Assembly: GCA_022447405.1 (NCBI GenBank)
Contig: JAKVCE010000038.1
Span: 1-12,229, forward strand
Reading direction: 5' to 3'
DNA from: Planctomycetota bacterium
GTDB taxonomy: Bacteria; Planctomycetota; UBA1135; GCA-002686595
DNA length: 12,229 bases
Position 1 is the stretch's first letter; each line of letters begins with the position of its first letter. The notes beneath the pieces were generated by a model. It worked only from the letters and a program-made list of their open reading frames with translations, did not search any database and was not told the DNA's origin. The translations under genes and the position numbers were made by a program. Below are positions 12,028-12,229 of the stretch, one piece after another.

Positions 12028-12229
12028 CTACATCTCCTCGGGCGCTGCGACCCCCAGGAGCCGCAGGCCAGCTGAGATCGCCTGCTGGGTGGCCCTCACG
12101 AGGGCTAAACGTGCCGTCGTTACGCCAGATTCTTGCCCGAGGACGCGGTGAGAGGCGTACCAGGCGTTGACCTCACGAGAGAGGCCTAGGAGCCAGGTCG
12201 TCACCTCTGAGGGCTCTGCGTTGCGTGCA
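12028..12229 (-). CDS. argS: arginyl-tRNA synthetase, C-terminal end (partial)
   Basis: Only the last 66 codons are in the window; the 5' part continues past the right edge. The visible stretch includes VNAWYASHRVLGQE, ARLALVRATQQAIS and GLRLLGVAAPEEM before the TAG stop. This matches the end of the DALR anticodon-binding domain of class I arginyl-tRNA synthetases, where a helix pair with N-x-[FW]-Y, H-R-V-L and a final LLG-x-x-APE-x-M ending is characteristic. The enzyme charges tRNA-Arg with arginine. The terminal methionine immediately before the stop is also typical of ArgS. No catalytic motifs (HIGH, KMSK) are within the window, so the call rests on this domain alone. Confidence 0.88.
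   Translation of the reverse strand, partial: ARNAEPSEVTTWLLGLSREVNAWYASHRVLGQESGVTTARLALVRATQQAISAGLRLLGVAAPEEM

Noticed and set aside
1..12229. Avoidance of CTAG or an unusual word bias in the window.
   Set aside because: I counted about two dozen CTAG sites by eye, only moderately below a rough composition-based expectation, so no strong avoidance is shown.
1..12229. A CRISPR array, insertion sequence, toxin-antitoxin pair, defence island or biosynthetic cluster.
   Set aside because: No regularly spaced repeats, transposase motifs, terminal inverted repeats or relevant protein families were found in any frame; every long gene is a known housekeeping family.

Overview
This is a 12.2-kb, GC-rich (roughly 60-65%, judged by eye) stretch of bacterial chromosome carrying ordinary housekeeping genes. 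I saw no phage, transposon, CRISPR, toxin-antitoxin or defence genes. The best guess for the host is a Planctomycetota bacterium. Three things point there: (i) an ECF sigma factor with the 'RRRLGPRLK ... DDLAQTTF ... YRGEGSLLRWL' pattern that I associate with planctomycete ECF proteins; (ii) a signal peptidase I with a beta-rich domain of about 250 residues between the catalytic lysine and the GDN box, a layout I recall from planctomycete LepB; (iii) an LptB ATPase, which implies a Gram-negative-type outer membrane. The assignment is an inference from memory, not a database result.

Layout. The first 2 kb read rightwards: an ECF sigma factor (106-975), a tRNA-Val(CAC) with its own sigma-70-like promoter (1078-1153), and xdhC (1201-1989), a molybdenum-hydroxylase maturation factor. 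Everything from 1993 to the right edge reads leftwards. In order of transcription it is argS (3' end only), apt, a FliA/WhiG-type sigma factor, birA, rph, rdgB, lepA, lepB, lptB, etfB and etfA. xdhC and etfA converge with only 3 bp between them.

Probable transcription units. argS ends at a hairpin with a short T tract (11986-12006). apt and the sigma factor lie 28 bp apart and probably form one unit. birA may have its own leaderless promoter. rph-rdgB-lepA-lepB is a tight block: a 3-nt gap, an 8-nt gap and a 4-nt GTGA overlap, ended by a hairpin-T tract at 4945-4976. lptB stands alone after a 383-bp spacer. etfBA has a good sigma-70-like promoter at 3753-3781. The block covers tRNA maturation and RNA decay (Rph), nucleotide-pool cleaning (RdgB), translation (LepA) and secretion (LepB).

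The most notable observations are these. (1) lepA has no usable start codon in frame ahead of its P-loop. A Shine-Dalgarno plus GTG sits exactly where the gene should begin but is one base out of frame, so either one base is missing from this sequence or the gene is broken. (2) xdhC and birA both have a TANNAT box exactly 6 nt before a GTG start and no Shine-Dalgarno, as expected for leaderless mRNAs. (3) LepB carries the inserted domain. (4) The lptB upstream spacer holds a near-perfect palindrome and several DnaA-box-like words. Six of the eleven genes whose starts are in the window use GTG or TTG. I found no convincing new multi-gene system.
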